Of a stretch of 64,000 nt of DNA, positions 50,973 through 60,494 are shown piece after piece. The stretch is from Gammaproteobacteria bacterium (GTDB taxonomy: Bacteria > Pseudomonadota > Gammaproteobacteria > GCA-2400775), in contig JAADIY010000042.1 in NCBI GenBank assembly GCA_013151045.1, positions 1-64,000 on the forward strand, written 5' to 3'. A program made the position numbers and the translations under genes. The notes under the pieces are model-generated. The model was not told the origin of the DNA. It ran no database searches and saw only the letters and a program-made list of their open reading frames with translations. Within the stretch, counting starts at the first letter, position 1. Each line of letters starts with the position of its first letter.

Positions 50973-52555
50973 CAGTGTGTCTCCTGATTAGCAGGCAACA
51001 AAGAACAGCCAACCATCTCTGCTCTGCCATCTGACGAACAATCACGCACCATTAAAAGCGTATGTAACAACCCTTTTTCAGCGTAATCGCTATAACGACT
51101 GCGTAACGCTGCATCTAGTTGCTGACAGCGCGCTTCTGCACGCTCTCTCGCAGCCGGTACCTTGCTGTGGTAATCATTACGAATCACCACCGGAATAGGT
51201 AAACCACGATTTGCGTTTAACTTAGTAAATATCTTTATTCCTACGTCCATATCTTGAGCACCTTCTTCTACCGTACTCAAGTAGGCAAAATAGGTTAAGT
51301 TGCGTAAACGCACCTCTTCAAAACCTATACCCATACCAATAAAACATTCTTGATGGCCAATATCGCTATAACAGCCTTGATGATATTGACGCACATAATC
51401 AATTTGCGAAATATTTTTACAAAGTAAATAAGCTGCTAACTTTTTCATACCCTCATCAGGTAATGAAGCACCCTGCTCTGCACTATGCTTTTCTATATAA
51501 CTTGTTATGCATGCCTGTGCATTACTAGCAGATTCGTTATACGTTGCGTCGTACAACTCAGCCGCATCGACATAACGACTCGCATCAATATCGCCGTTAG
51601 CGTCAGGCAAGTGCAAACGCAATACATCGTTATCGGTGTCGATACCGACCAGCAATAAGTCAATCGATGCGCCACAACAAAAACTATTTTCAACACCTTG
51701 GCGAAAATCCTCTAAACGGCCAATGGCTGCTTGAGCTGCGCGCTGCACATCACTACCGTGCGCTGCACAACCTTCTGTATCTGGATGTGATGAACTAAAA
51801 TGATAAGCTGCCACTTTCAGATAACGCGTTGGCGCATCTGCTGCATTAGGCTTACCTTCGCGATAGCGAAGCATCTCAGTCTTAACCCATTTTTGCAGGC
51901 TGTCATCAACATCAAACATAGCACCAGCATAGGACTTACGTCTTACCACCTTATGTGGCAAACGTAATACATAGCGAATAACGTGTGCTAAACGCCCATC
52001 TGCACAAGGCGATACGTCCATCAAATGGAAACCACATTGCTCAAGAAACGTTTGAAATTCATTATCATCTGACGCACTTAACGGACTATTCATAAAGAAG
52101 TCATCCGACATGTGACGAAACGTCTCAAATACACACCAGCAATACAGTGAGCCAATATCTAGAGGCTTCACCCAACTATCTTCTAACAAATGTTCAGGCA
52201 ACTCAAAACCAAGCTTATTACGCGCAAGCTGCTGCGCACGCTCAATAAAACCTGAATCGTGTTGCACTGAGGATATTTCCTGCAATACAACTTCAATGTC
52301 AGAAAAAGATCCTTTTATCTTCTGCTCATAACTGTATAAATGCTTATTTTCATCATTACGTGAAAACGGATGCCCTGTTCTATTTGAAGCAACTCTACTG
52401 CTAGTCGTCCCATTTGAATTACCAACTGAATTATCGGAGAACAACGCCTGCGCACCAGCATAAGAAGCTGCGCCCTGTTGCCGAGGCAACATGGCGCGTT
52501 TCAGCGGTACTGCTCGCTGCAACGTGCTTCTATTTTTTACTCTGCTGTTGAACAT
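50972..52555 (-). CDS. csoSCA: Carboxysomal carbonic anhydrase CsoSCA (CsoS3)
   Basis: CVFETFRHMSDDFFMNSPL, CSDGRAEMVGCSL; located between csoS2 and csoS4A. Confidence 0.93.
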   Translation of the reverse strand: MFNSRVKNRSTLQRAVPLKRAMLPRQQGAASYAGAQALFSDNSVGNSNGTTSSRVASNRTGHPFSRNDENKHLYSYEQKIKGSFSDIEVVLQEISSVQHDSGFIERAQQLARNKLGFELPEHLLEDSWVKPLDIGSLYCWCVFETFRHMSDDFFMNSPLSASDDNEFQTFLEQCGFHLMDVSPCADGRLAHVIRYVLRLPHKVVRRKSYAGAMFDVDDSLQKWVKTEMLRYREGKPNAADAPTRYLKVAAYHFSSSHPDTEGCAAHGSDVQRAAQAAIGRLEDFRQGVENSFCCGASIDLLLVGIDTDNDVLRLHLPDANGDIDASRYVDAAELYDATYNESASNAQACITSYIEKHSAEQGASLPDEGMKKLAAYLLCKNISQIDYVRQYHQGCYSDIGHQECFIGMGIGFEEVRLRNLTYFAYLSTVEEGAQDMDVGIKIFTKLNANRGLPIPVVIRNDYHSKVPAARERAEARCQQLDAALRSRYSDYAEKGLLHTLLMVRDCSSDGRAEMVGCSLLPANQETH

Positions 52556-52641
52556 GACGTTAATCCGTTCTCCAAAAATTCGCTTGTAAATGCTCTAGGA
52601 TTGATGCTTTAAGTTAATAAACCGTGTCTAGCCAGTTACTA

Positions 52642-54486
52642 TTAACCTCGAGCACCTCCAGACAATGTGACTGGCGCACCGCTATCAGTATTACCATGGC
52701 TTCCAGTAACATTAAGCTCAGCAGGTGCAACATCAACATTACGTTTATTATCAACACCTGGCATTGCACTGATCGGGCCACGACGAGTTGGGTTTCTCTT
52801 CGCTGAAGATCTTCCCTCTGTACCCGTTACACGCTCATTACGATCCCAATCATCACCGGTGATATTCATACCGGTCTCCATACCTTCGCCCGTCACACCA
52901 CGAGCTGGTTTGACGATCTCTACAGGTGCGTTAACATTGCCTGTAGTGTTATTAACACGATCACCAAAACGCGCTTCTTCAGTACCGGTTAACTTACCTT
53001 CTCCCAATGAGAAAGCACCGCTAACGCGACCTTGCTCATAACGAGAACCCGTTACAGCATTATGCTCGGTTGTCGTTTGGCTGGCGTGATTAGGTGCGTC
53101 AACACTAAAGTTACCCCATGGGGCGCCAGCTAGCGGCTTTGGGAAATCAGATTCCCCGATTTGCGCTGGTACTGCACCACATACTTGCTGGTGATCAGTC
53201 GCACCAATATATGAAGTACCGGTTAGAGGCTTACATACGCCTTTAGCAGCACCGGTTAAATTACCCAAACCAGGTTGAATACCCGTAATATCACGACCTT
53301 CATTACCGCGACGTAATTCACTACGTGCTAAAGCAACTTTTGCTTGCCTAGGCTCACAATACTTTTCATATTGCTCTGAACCAGCATAAGGTGTACCGGT
53401 CACCGCTTTACAGGTGCCCGCTTCATCACCAGTTACGTGTTCTGATCGCGCAGGTTTTGAACCTGATACGATTGTGCCGCGACTGGTTTGTGAAAAACTA
53501 ATTTTTGCTGGACCAGTGTCTGGCTTAACACCGCAAAACTGTTCAAAGTGTTCAGTACCAAGATACTCCGTACCTGTCACGTTTTTGCAACTACCGCGCT
53601 CATCACCAGTAACACTATCACTACGTCCAATAGAACTCGCCGTTGTAATATTACCGCCACGTGCCAAAGCGCTAGTTAGCACTTTTGACGGCACATTAAA
53701 CTGCTTATTATCACTTTGACAATAACTCGCAAAAACATCATCTGACAAATAATCTGTACCAGTAACTGAACGGCATAAACCAATTTCGTCGCCGGTTGTC
53801 TTAGCACTATGTGCCACCTGCGTACCCGTTACTTCTTCAGTGACTGCAGGTTTTGGACGGTTACCGCGAATAGGTGTCGACTTTGCTTTCACTGCACCAC
53901 CACCTTTAACACTACGTTGTGCTCGCACACTACGTGCCAGATCACGGCTTGAGATATCTGGGTTTTGTGAACGCGCTACCTGCGCAGAACTCACTCCACT
54001 ACTCATAATCTCTACACCTTTTTTACCATGTGCGGCCAGCGCATGGCGACGTGCACGTGAATTCATACGGCCTGAGTTGCTTGGCGATACGACGTTCACT
54101 TTTTTCATTTGTGTTGGCACTGATGCTGGCTTAGTAAATATTGCTGCTGCTGATGCCGCACCAGCTTTACACTTGCCTTCACCATTGCAACCGCAACCAC
54201 AACCTTTAGCTGTAGCCACTTTCGCTTTCGCACGTGCCACACGTTGACGGTCTGGCGCTGCCACACCGGCTTTACCTTTTGTCGACATTTGTCGACGTCG
54301 AGCCAGCGATTCTTGACGGCAGCTACCGAAAGTGCTTGAAGAAGCGCTAGCACTACGACGCGGAGCAGGAGCAGCAGATGCGATTGCAGCGACGGGTGCG
54401 CTAGCGATTGCATTGCTTTTACCTTGAGTCTGAGCGTTGCGTCGTGCTCTTGCAGCACTGCGTCCTGACAGATCTTTAATGGCCAT
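52642..54486 (-). CDS. csoS2: Carboxysome scaffold protein CsoS2, short variant (614 aa)
   Basis: N-terminal basic repeats (ARARRNAQTQGK, LARRRQMSTKGKAGV, RARRHALAAHGKKGVE), VTGTxY/Cys repeats, C-terminal VTGSHGNTDSGAPVTLSGGARG. Confidence 0.95.
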   Translation of the reverse strand: MAIKDLSGRSAARARRNAQTQGKSNAIASAPVAAIASAAPAPRRSASASSSTFGSCRQESLARRRQMSTKGKAGVAAPDRQRVARAKAKVATAKGCGCGCNGEGKCKAGAASAAAIFTKPASVPTQMKKVNVVSPSNSGRMNSRARRHALAAHGKKGVEIMSSGVSSAQVARSQNPDISSRDLARSVRAQRSVKGGGAVKAKSTPIRGNRPKPAVTEEVTGTQVAHSAKTTGDEIGLCRSVTGTDYLSDDVFASYCQSDNKQFNVPSKVLTSALARGGNITTASSIGRSDSVTGDERGSCKNVTGTEYLGTEHFEQFCGVKPDTGPAKISFSQTSRGTIVSGSKPARSEHVTGDEAGTCKAVTGTPYAGSEQYEKYCEPRQAKVALARSELRRGNEGRDITGIQPGLGNLTGAAKGVCKPLTGTSYIGATDHQQVCGAVPAQIGESDFPKPLAGAPWGNFSVDAPNHASQTTTEHNAVTGSRYEQGRVSGAFSLGEGKLTGTEEARFGDRVNNTTGNVNAPVEIVKPARGVTGEGMETGMNITGDDWDRNERVTGTEGRSSAKRNPTRRGPISAMPGVDNKRNVDVAPAELNVTGSHGNTDSGAPVTLSGGARG

Positions 54487-54558
54487 ATTTGTTTATCCCA
54501 TGCGTTATCGAGAAAACCGAGATGGAAGTGGTGCCAAAGCACCACATCAACCTTCTTA

Positions 54559-54906
54559 TCAAGCAGCCTTACCGCGATACGCTACAAAGCAAACACCTTG
54601 GCTTTGCGTGTAGTTGTCATAACCAATCAAACGTACATGATGATCTGGGTATGCGCGATGGCACGCTTCTAACTCAGCAACTACGTTACCAAGATCGGTT
54701 TCACCGAAGAACGGTAACTTCCACATTGGCCAGTAAACACTACTTACTAGCGCTGGATCTTCGTGCTCAATTGATGGTGTTAAACCTTGACTCAACATAT
54801 AGTTAATTTGGGCATAAACTTCTTCTTGCGAAAACGGCGGTAAAAACGAAAAAGTTTCTAACGTCTGAGCAGTACGGTAATCACCCATTTCTGCATTTGA
54901 TTTCAT
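54559..54906 (-). CDS. cbbS: Form IA Rubisco small subunit
   Basis: FSFLPPFSQEEVYAQINYMLSQGLTPSIEHEDP, YWPMWKLPFFGETDLGNVVAELEACHRAYPDHHVRLIGYDNYTQSQG. Confidence 0.96.
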   Translation of the reverse strand: MKSNAEMGDYRTAQTLETFSFLPPFSQEEVYAQINYMLSQGLTPSIEHEDPALVSSVYWPMWKLPFFGETDLGNVVAELEACHRAYPDHHVRLIGYDNYTQSQGVCFVAYRGKAA

Positions 54907-54951
54907 TGCTGTCTCCTGAATATATTGCGAATCTATTAGGGATTAATTAAC

Positions 54952-56361
54952 TTAGGCGTCAAGCTTGTCTACGGTTTCAAATTCGAAGACGATCTCTTTC
55001 CAAGTTTCCATAGCGATTGCGAGTTCTGGGCTATGTTTTGCAGCACCTTCTAGAATATCGCGACCTTCACGCTCTAGTTCACGGCCTTCGTTACGCGCTT
55101 TAACACACGCTTCCAAAGCAACACGGTTTGCAGCAGCACCCGCAGCGTTACCCCAAGGATGTCCTTGAGTACCACCACCGAACTGAAGAATAGAATCATC
55201 GCCGAAGATCTCAACCAGCGCTGGCATATGCCATACGTGGATACCACCAGAAGCAACAGCAAAGACACCAGGCATTGAGCCCCAATCTTGATCAAAGAAG
55301 ATACCGCGTTTGCGATCTTCAGGAATAAATGATTCACGTAACTGATCAACAAAACCTAATGTTGAAGCACGATCACCCTCAAGCTTACCAACAACCGTAC
55401 CCGTATGGAGATGATCACCACCTGACAAACGTAAGCACTTAGCTAGTACACGGAAGTGAATACCGTGATGCGGGTTACGATCGATAACTGCATGCATGGC
55501 ACGATGAATATGCAACAATATACCGTTATCACGACACCATTTAGCCAAACCAGAGTTGGCGGTAAAACCACCCGTCAAAAAGTCATGCATGATCACTGGC
55601 TGACCAAGCTCTTTGGCAAACTCAGCACGCTCATACATTTCTTCAGGTGTATTAGCCGTTACGTTTAAGTAATGACCTTTAATCTCGCCAGTTTCAGCTT
55701 GTGCTTTTTCTACTGCCGCAGCAACAAACTCGAAACGGTTACGCCAGCGCATGAATGGCTGGGAGTTGATGTTTTCGTCATCTTTGGTCAGATCCAAACC
55801 ACCACGCAAACATTCGTAAACAGCACGACCGTAGTTTTTAGCAGAAAGACCCAGCTTAGGTTTAATCGTACAACCCAACAATGGACGCCCATATTTGTTT
55901 AGCTTGTCACGCTCAACTTGGATACCACTTGGTGGCCCAAGGCACGTTTTAACAAATGCGATTGGGAAGCGAATGTCTTCGAGACGCAAGGCTTTAATTG
56001 CTTTAAAGCCGAACACGTTACCAACCAATGAGGTCAATACGTTAACAACTGAACCTTCTTCAAAAAGATCAATTGGATAAGCAATGAAAGCATAGAAACA
56101 AGTGCTATCACCTGGCACATCTTCGATGCGATAGGCACGGCCTTTATAAAATTCCATATCGGTCAATAACTCAGACCACACCGTACTCCAAGTACCGGTA
56201 GATGATTCTGCCGCTACGGCTGCAGCTGCTTCATTATGAGGAACACCTTCTTGTGGCGTAACCTTGAAACATGCTAACAAATCCGTATCAAGTGGCACGT
56301 AATCCGGAGTCCAGTACACATCACGGTACTCTTTAACACCCGCATCGTATTTCTTTCCCAT
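54952..56361 (-). CDS. cbbL: Form IA Rubisco large subunit
   Basis: [72 protein letters not shown]. Confidence 0.98.
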   Translation of the reverse strand: MGKKYDAGVKEYRDVYWTPDYVPLDTDLLACFKVTPQEGVPHNEAAAAVAAESSTGTWSTVWSELLTDMEFYKGRAYRIEDVPGDSTCFYAFIAYPIDLFEEGSVVNVLTSLVGNVFGFKAIKALRLEDIRFPIAFVKTCLGPPSGIQVERDKLNKYGRPLLGCTIKPKLGLSAKNYGRAVYECLRGGLDLTKDDENINSQPFMRWRNRFEFVAAAVEKAQAETGEIKGHYLNVTANTPEEMYERAEFAKELGQPVIMHDFLTGGFTANSGLAKWCRDNGILLHIHRAMHAVIDRNPHHGIHFRVLAKCLRLSGGDHLHTGTVVGKLEGDRASTLGFVDQLRESFIPEDRKRGIFFDQDWGSMPGVFAVASGGIHVWHMPALVEIFGDDSILQFGGGTQGHPWGNAAGAAANRVALEACVKARNEGRELEREGRDILEGAAKHSPELAIAMETWKEIVFEFETVDKLDA

Positions 56362-56411
56362 AGTCGATTTACTCCTGCTGTGGTTGTACTTCGAAACTTT
56401 GAACGAAGATT

Positions 56412-56548
56412 ATAGGCCTATTAACATTAATTCCAATCGATAGTTTGAATGCATTTGATAGATAGTTATCTATAATTGTCGCAATATTAGCCTATAAAGC
56501 AACAACTAATCCAATATTATCGATGAATAGTATAGATGATTACCTATA
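56412..56548. promoter_or_regulatory. cbbL upstream region with several ATAG/CTAT dyads, candidate LysR/CbbR site
   Basis: ATAGGCCTAT (56412-56421), ATAGATA-GT-TATCTAT (56458-56473), TATAG-N8-CTATA (about 56531-56548). Confidence 0.4.
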
Positions 56549-56693
56549 CTTAATCTGACAACACCTCAATTTTTCACCATTTTGCCTAACCACCGGCTAT
56601 ATATAAAAGTATAAAAGAATTTAAAGATGCCTATGGCTAATAACCCAGGAATTGAGATTTCATCGCGTCTTATTAGAAATGCCACTGAACCAC

Positions 56694-57472
56694 ATGCAGC
56701 CAAAAATAAGTGAACTCGACAATATTATTCGTGCAGCGCAGAAAGGTGATGAAGCTGCGTTCGAAGAATTACTCAATCACCGCTATGAAAGGCTTTGTTG
56801 AACGCAAACGTGATAAAGACATCTTTTTATCAGCCCTAGGTTTTGGCCAAGGAAATTATAACGACCACACCATGCAATCTTTAGCGCAAAAAATGTTGGT
56901 TGATCAGGCGGCAGAAGCGCTATTTACTATCGCCAAAGACGTAAAGATTCAAATTGAATTTAACCCTACAACCGTCAGCGAATATCGCCTTTTAGACTAT
57001 AAAGCTCGCGCTCTCAATCGTGAAGATTTTAACAACGATGCCGTAGATACTAGCGATATTGGTGCTGGCCATAGTATTACCGCAATCTATAAAATTACAG
57101 CCAAAAGCGCCAATTCCGGACTAATTGACGAAAGTCGCTATCAAGCCAAACCAAGCAGTAGAGATATCACAGGCAAATATGGTTTTCTAAAGATGCGCTA
57201 TAAACGGCCTGAATCAGATAGTTCTGAGCTTATCACGACAACAATTGCGAACAGCAATACAAAAGCAGGTCTACAACTGGCCAACGAGATTCAATTTTCA
57301 ACTTCTGTTGTGGCTTTTGCACAACTCTTACGCGGCGGTCAATACACAAATAATTGGGGTTACGATCATGCACTAAAACTTGCTCAATCTCATCAAAGGC
57401 GAAGACCTCTATGGTCATCGCACAGAGTTTGTACAATTAATACCTAAAGCTAAAATCGCTGACGAATTATAA
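56694..57472 (+). pseudogene. Chimeric remnant: ECF sigma factor N-terminus joined to a decayed YfbK-like VWA protein C-terminus (DUF3520 type)
   Basis: MQPKISELDNIIRAAQKGDEAAFEELLNHRYERLC* is followed directly by KGFVERKRDKDIFLSALGFGQGNYNDHTMQSLA...LFTIAKDVKIQIEFNP. The tail shifts frame to LIKGEDLYGHRTEFVQLIPKAKIADEL*. Confidence 0.78.
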
Positions 57473-57539
57473 TCCTAATAAAAATATGTCGAGGGATTTC
57501 TGTGCCATTCCCTCGGTATTGCGACCAACAACAACTTCG

Positions 57540-58526
57540 CTAAAAAGGACTCGGCCTAGGTGTATCAACACCAGACGCAGGTAATGTAGGCAATGGAAAT
57601 GAAGGTTGTACACCTGTTAAGGTTTTCAGAAACGCAACGACACGAGCAGTCTCATCGTCGTTAAACTGAATACCTAATTGCACACGGCCCATAGTATTCA
57701 CTGCTTCTTCCAAAGTTTTAATCGCACCATCATGAAAATACGGATATGTAAGCTCTATATTTCGCAGCAACGGAACTTTAAAAACATTGTCATCTATCAA
57801 CTCTCCTGTTATCGCCGATCTGCCACGTGACGGGTGGGTCGTTTTATAAGGCTCAAACACGCCAAGCTTTTGAAAAGACTGTCCGCCAACACCAGGACCG
57901 TTATGACAATTCGTACAACCTACATTTTTAAAAATTTTATAACCAGATAACTCATATTCGCTAATCGCATTTTTGTTGCCCAACAACCACATATCGAATG
58001 GTGAATTAGGAGTAACTAATGTTTTTTCAAACTCCGCTATAGCCGACGCGACGCTAGCTATAGTAATAGCTCCATCATCGAATACTTGTTTAAATTCGGT
58101 CACATACCCTGGTATCGTTTTTAGCACATCGGCCACCAATACATGAGGTGTTGCCATTGAAGCAGGATTTTCTATTGAGCTACGTGCCTGCTCCTCAAGC
58201 GTTGCCGCGCGGCCATCCCAATATTGAGAAAAATTTAAACTTGAATTTAAAACGGTAGGCGTATTGATCCGCCCTTTCTGCCATTTATCACCAATTGGAA
58301 ACTGTAAATTATCCACCCCGCCTAAGCTTAAGTTGTGGCATAAGTTACAGGAAAAATGGCCAGACTGTGATAGCCTACGCTCATAGTATAATTTTTTTCC
58401 TAACTCAGATTTTGCAAGGTCTATTAATTTAGGTGCACGCACCGGAAATATAGGCTCTTCCTTCGCAAAGGTTGAGCTTGAAGCAAACAAAACAACTAAT
58501 AACAGACAAACAATAAGTCTTTTCAT
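57540..58526 (-). CDS. Di-heme cytochrome c peroxidase (CcpA/MauG family)
   Basis: Signal peptide; CNLCH and CTNCH heme motifs; YFHDGAIKTLEEAVNTMGRVQLG. Confidence 0.92.
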   Translation of the reverse strand: MKRLIVCLLLVVLFASSSTFAKEEPIFPVRAPKLIDLAKSELGKKLYYERRLSQSGHFSCNLCHNLSLGGVDNLQFPIGDKWQKGRINTPTVLNSSLNFSQYWDGRAATLEEQARSSIENPASMATPHVLVADVLKTIPGYVTEFKQVFDDGAITIASVASAIAEFEKTLVTPNSPFDMWLLGNKNAISEYELSGYKIFKNVGCTNCHNGPGVGGQSFQKLGVFEPYKTTHPSRGRSAITGELIDDNVFKVPLLRNIELTYPYFHDGAIKTLEEAVNTMGRVQLGIQFNDDETARVVAFLKTLTGVQPSFPLPTLPASGVDTPRPSPF

Positions 58527-58541
58527 TACCTTCTCCAGGTT

Positions 58542-59534
58542 CTATAAAAACGGCTCAGGTAGTGGCGTATCTGGCCCTGATGGTGGCAATGTTGGAATAT
58601 TGAACGACGGTTGCTCGCCTGTGAGTGTTTTCAAAAAAGCGACGACGCGAGCATTTTCTTGTCGTGTAAAAGTCACCCCTCTTTGAACACGCGCCATCGT
58701 ATCAACAGCCTCCTCCAAGGTTTCAACTTCGCCATCATGAAAATAGGGGAAAGTAAGTTCGATATTGCGCAGCAAAGGCACTTTAAACACATTAATATCT
58801 GATACCTTACCAGTGACATCAGCCTTACCTTGCGCAGGGTGATCTGTCTCATATACATCTTTGATACCTAGTCGTTGAAACGATTGGCCACCGACACCAG
58901 GACCGTTATGACAAGCAACGCAACCGCTGGTTTTAAACGTTAAATAACCAGCCAACTCATAATCATTTATTGCCGATGGGTCACCTAGCAACCATTGATC
59001 AAAACGAGAGTTAGGGGTAATTAAAATTTTCTCAAATTCAGCAATCGCACTGGTCACGCGGTCTATCGTTATTTCAGCACTACCAAACACTTGCCTAAAC
59101 TCAATGACATACCCCGGTATTGTCTCTAATACCTTTATTGCTAATACATGGTTGGATGCCATCTCTATAGGATTAACAATAGGTGCTTCCGCTTGCTCCT
59201 TTAAATCTGCCGCCCTGCCATTCCAAAATTGCGCTAAATTCATACTTGAATTCAACACCGTTGGAGTGTTAATTCCACCCTTTTGCCAATTGTGTCCAAT
59301 AGAAAATTGCATATTATCGACACCACCCAAACTCAGGTTATGACACGAGTTACATGAAATATGCCCTGATAATGATAAACGCGGATCAAAAAATAATTTT
59401 TTGCCTAGCTCCACCTGAGCCAGGTTTATATTTTTAACAGGTTGAATGGGAGAAATCGGCTCTACTGCCAACGCAGTAGACACGGACAAGAAACAACATA
59501 CTGTAAAAATTGCATTAGATAATTTATTTTTCAT
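58542..59534 (-). CDS. Di-heme cytochrome c peroxidase, tandem paralog
   Basis: Signal peptide; CNSCH and CVACH heme motifs; YFHDGEVETLEEAVDTMARVQRG. Confidence 0.92.
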   Translation of the reverse strand: MKNKLSNAIFTVCCFLSVSTALAVEPISPIQPVKNINLAQVELGKKLFFDPRLSLSGHISCNSCHNLSLGGVDNMQFSIGHNWQKGGINTPTVLNSSMNLAQFWNGRAADLKEQAEAPIVNPIEMASNHVLAIKVLETIPGYVIEFRQVFGSAEITIDRVTSAIAEFEKILITPNSRFDQWLLGDPSAINDYELAGYLTFKTSGCVACHNGPGVGGQSFQRLGIKDVYETDHPAQGKADVTGKVSDINVFKVPLLRNIELTFPYFHDGEVETLEEAVDTMARVQRGVTFTRQENARVVAFLKTLTGEQPSFNIPTLPPSGPDTPLPEPFL

Positions 59535-59561
59535 AGTGATTTATCCTAATAAAGTTGCATT

Positions 59562-59900
59562 TCAGTCATTGCTATAACGAATTGTTTTAACCGGTAGAAC
59601 ATGTGACGTCGCTGAAATACCATGTAATCTAAGAAGCGTAGACCTATGAAACGGCAAACTTTTTGTTATAGATTTTTCTTTGTATTTCGCCCTATGAATT
59701 GCTAGTTTAACTTCCACATTAAGCTCAGACTCGGACTGGGCCACCATAAAATTTTGTTTTCCCGTAGAACTAGCGCTTACCATCCCGACAATCAGGAACA
59801 ACAACAATGAGAAAACAATATAAATAACTACATTTACACCTATGACAGAAAATATAGTCTTCGTATAGCCTGCAAAATCTCTACTACTTTCATCACCCAT
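59562..59900 (-). CDS. Single-TM hypothetical protein
   Basis: VIGVNVVIYIVFSLLLFLIVGMVSAS; same strand and directly between neighbouring genes. Confidence 0.5.
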   Translation of the reverse strand: MGDESSRDFAGYTKTIFSVIGVNVVIYIVFSLLLFLIVGMVSASSTGKQNFMVAQSESELNVEVKLAIHRAKYKEKSITKSLPFHRSTLLRLHGISATSHVLPVKTIRYSND

Positions 59901-59902
59901 AA

Positions 59903-60325
59903 TTAATGCCCTATACGCCTATCGTCCGCTTTAATTTCAATATCACTTGCACTGACATCGCGCAGACTCACCAGACCATTACCATCAAATTCCCATTGCT
60001 CGCTGCCGTGAGTACGCATCCATTGACCTGACATCGCATGCTGCCATTCGCACTCAAAACGTATAGAGATGCGATTGTCGGTATAAGTCCAAAGCTCCAT
60101 TTCTAAACGGTAATGCAGCTCTCTTAACCATTTACGAGCAAGAAATTCATTAATGGCTTCGTAACCACTAAGGCATTCATCTCCAATACGCCATTCAGAC
60201 TGCTCGCTATATGCCTGCACCACGATCTCAGGAGATCGCGTATTCCAATTCTCCTGAACTTGTTGCACTTTCATTTGCGCAACTTCATTGGTAAACGACA
60301 ATTTGAGCAATCCGGTCATATACAT
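59903..60325 (-). CDS. DUF1348 / NTF2-like (SnoaL-fold) protein
   Basis: AQMKVQQVQENWNTRSPEIVVQAYSEQSEWRIGDECLSGYEAINEFLARKWLRELHYRLEMELWTYTDNRISIRFECEW. Confidence 0.82.
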   Translation of the reverse strand: MYMTGLLKLSFTNEVAQMKVQQVQENWNTRSPEIVVQAYSEQSEWRIGDECLSGYEAINEFLARKWLRELHYRLEMELWTYTDNRISIRFECEWQHAMSGQWMRTHGSEQWEFDGNGLVSLRDVSASDIEIKADDRRIGH

Positions 60326-60494
60326 TCCTAAAATTTTGAGCCATGCCTGTATTCTTCTTAATAACTTCTATCTCATATTTCGTACCAACCTATAAAATCC
60401 ATGTAAAACAATGAGTTAAGTAACCTCTAAAACCTCAATAATTTGAGTTCCACAATTTTTTATGGTTTAATCCTCAAAATATTGGGGTCTATTC

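Noticed and set aside
56710-57447. VWA protein as CbbO, a Rubisco activase partner
   Set aside because: The sequence matches YfbK/DUF3520-type VWA proteins (LFTIAKDVKIQIEFNP) rather than CbbO, no cbbQ is nearby, and the gene is broken.
60371-60387. Sigma-54 promoter TGGTACGAAATATGA on the minus strand upstream of the NTF2-like gene
   Set aside because: -24 element is good but the invariant GC at -12 reads GA; too weak to annotate.
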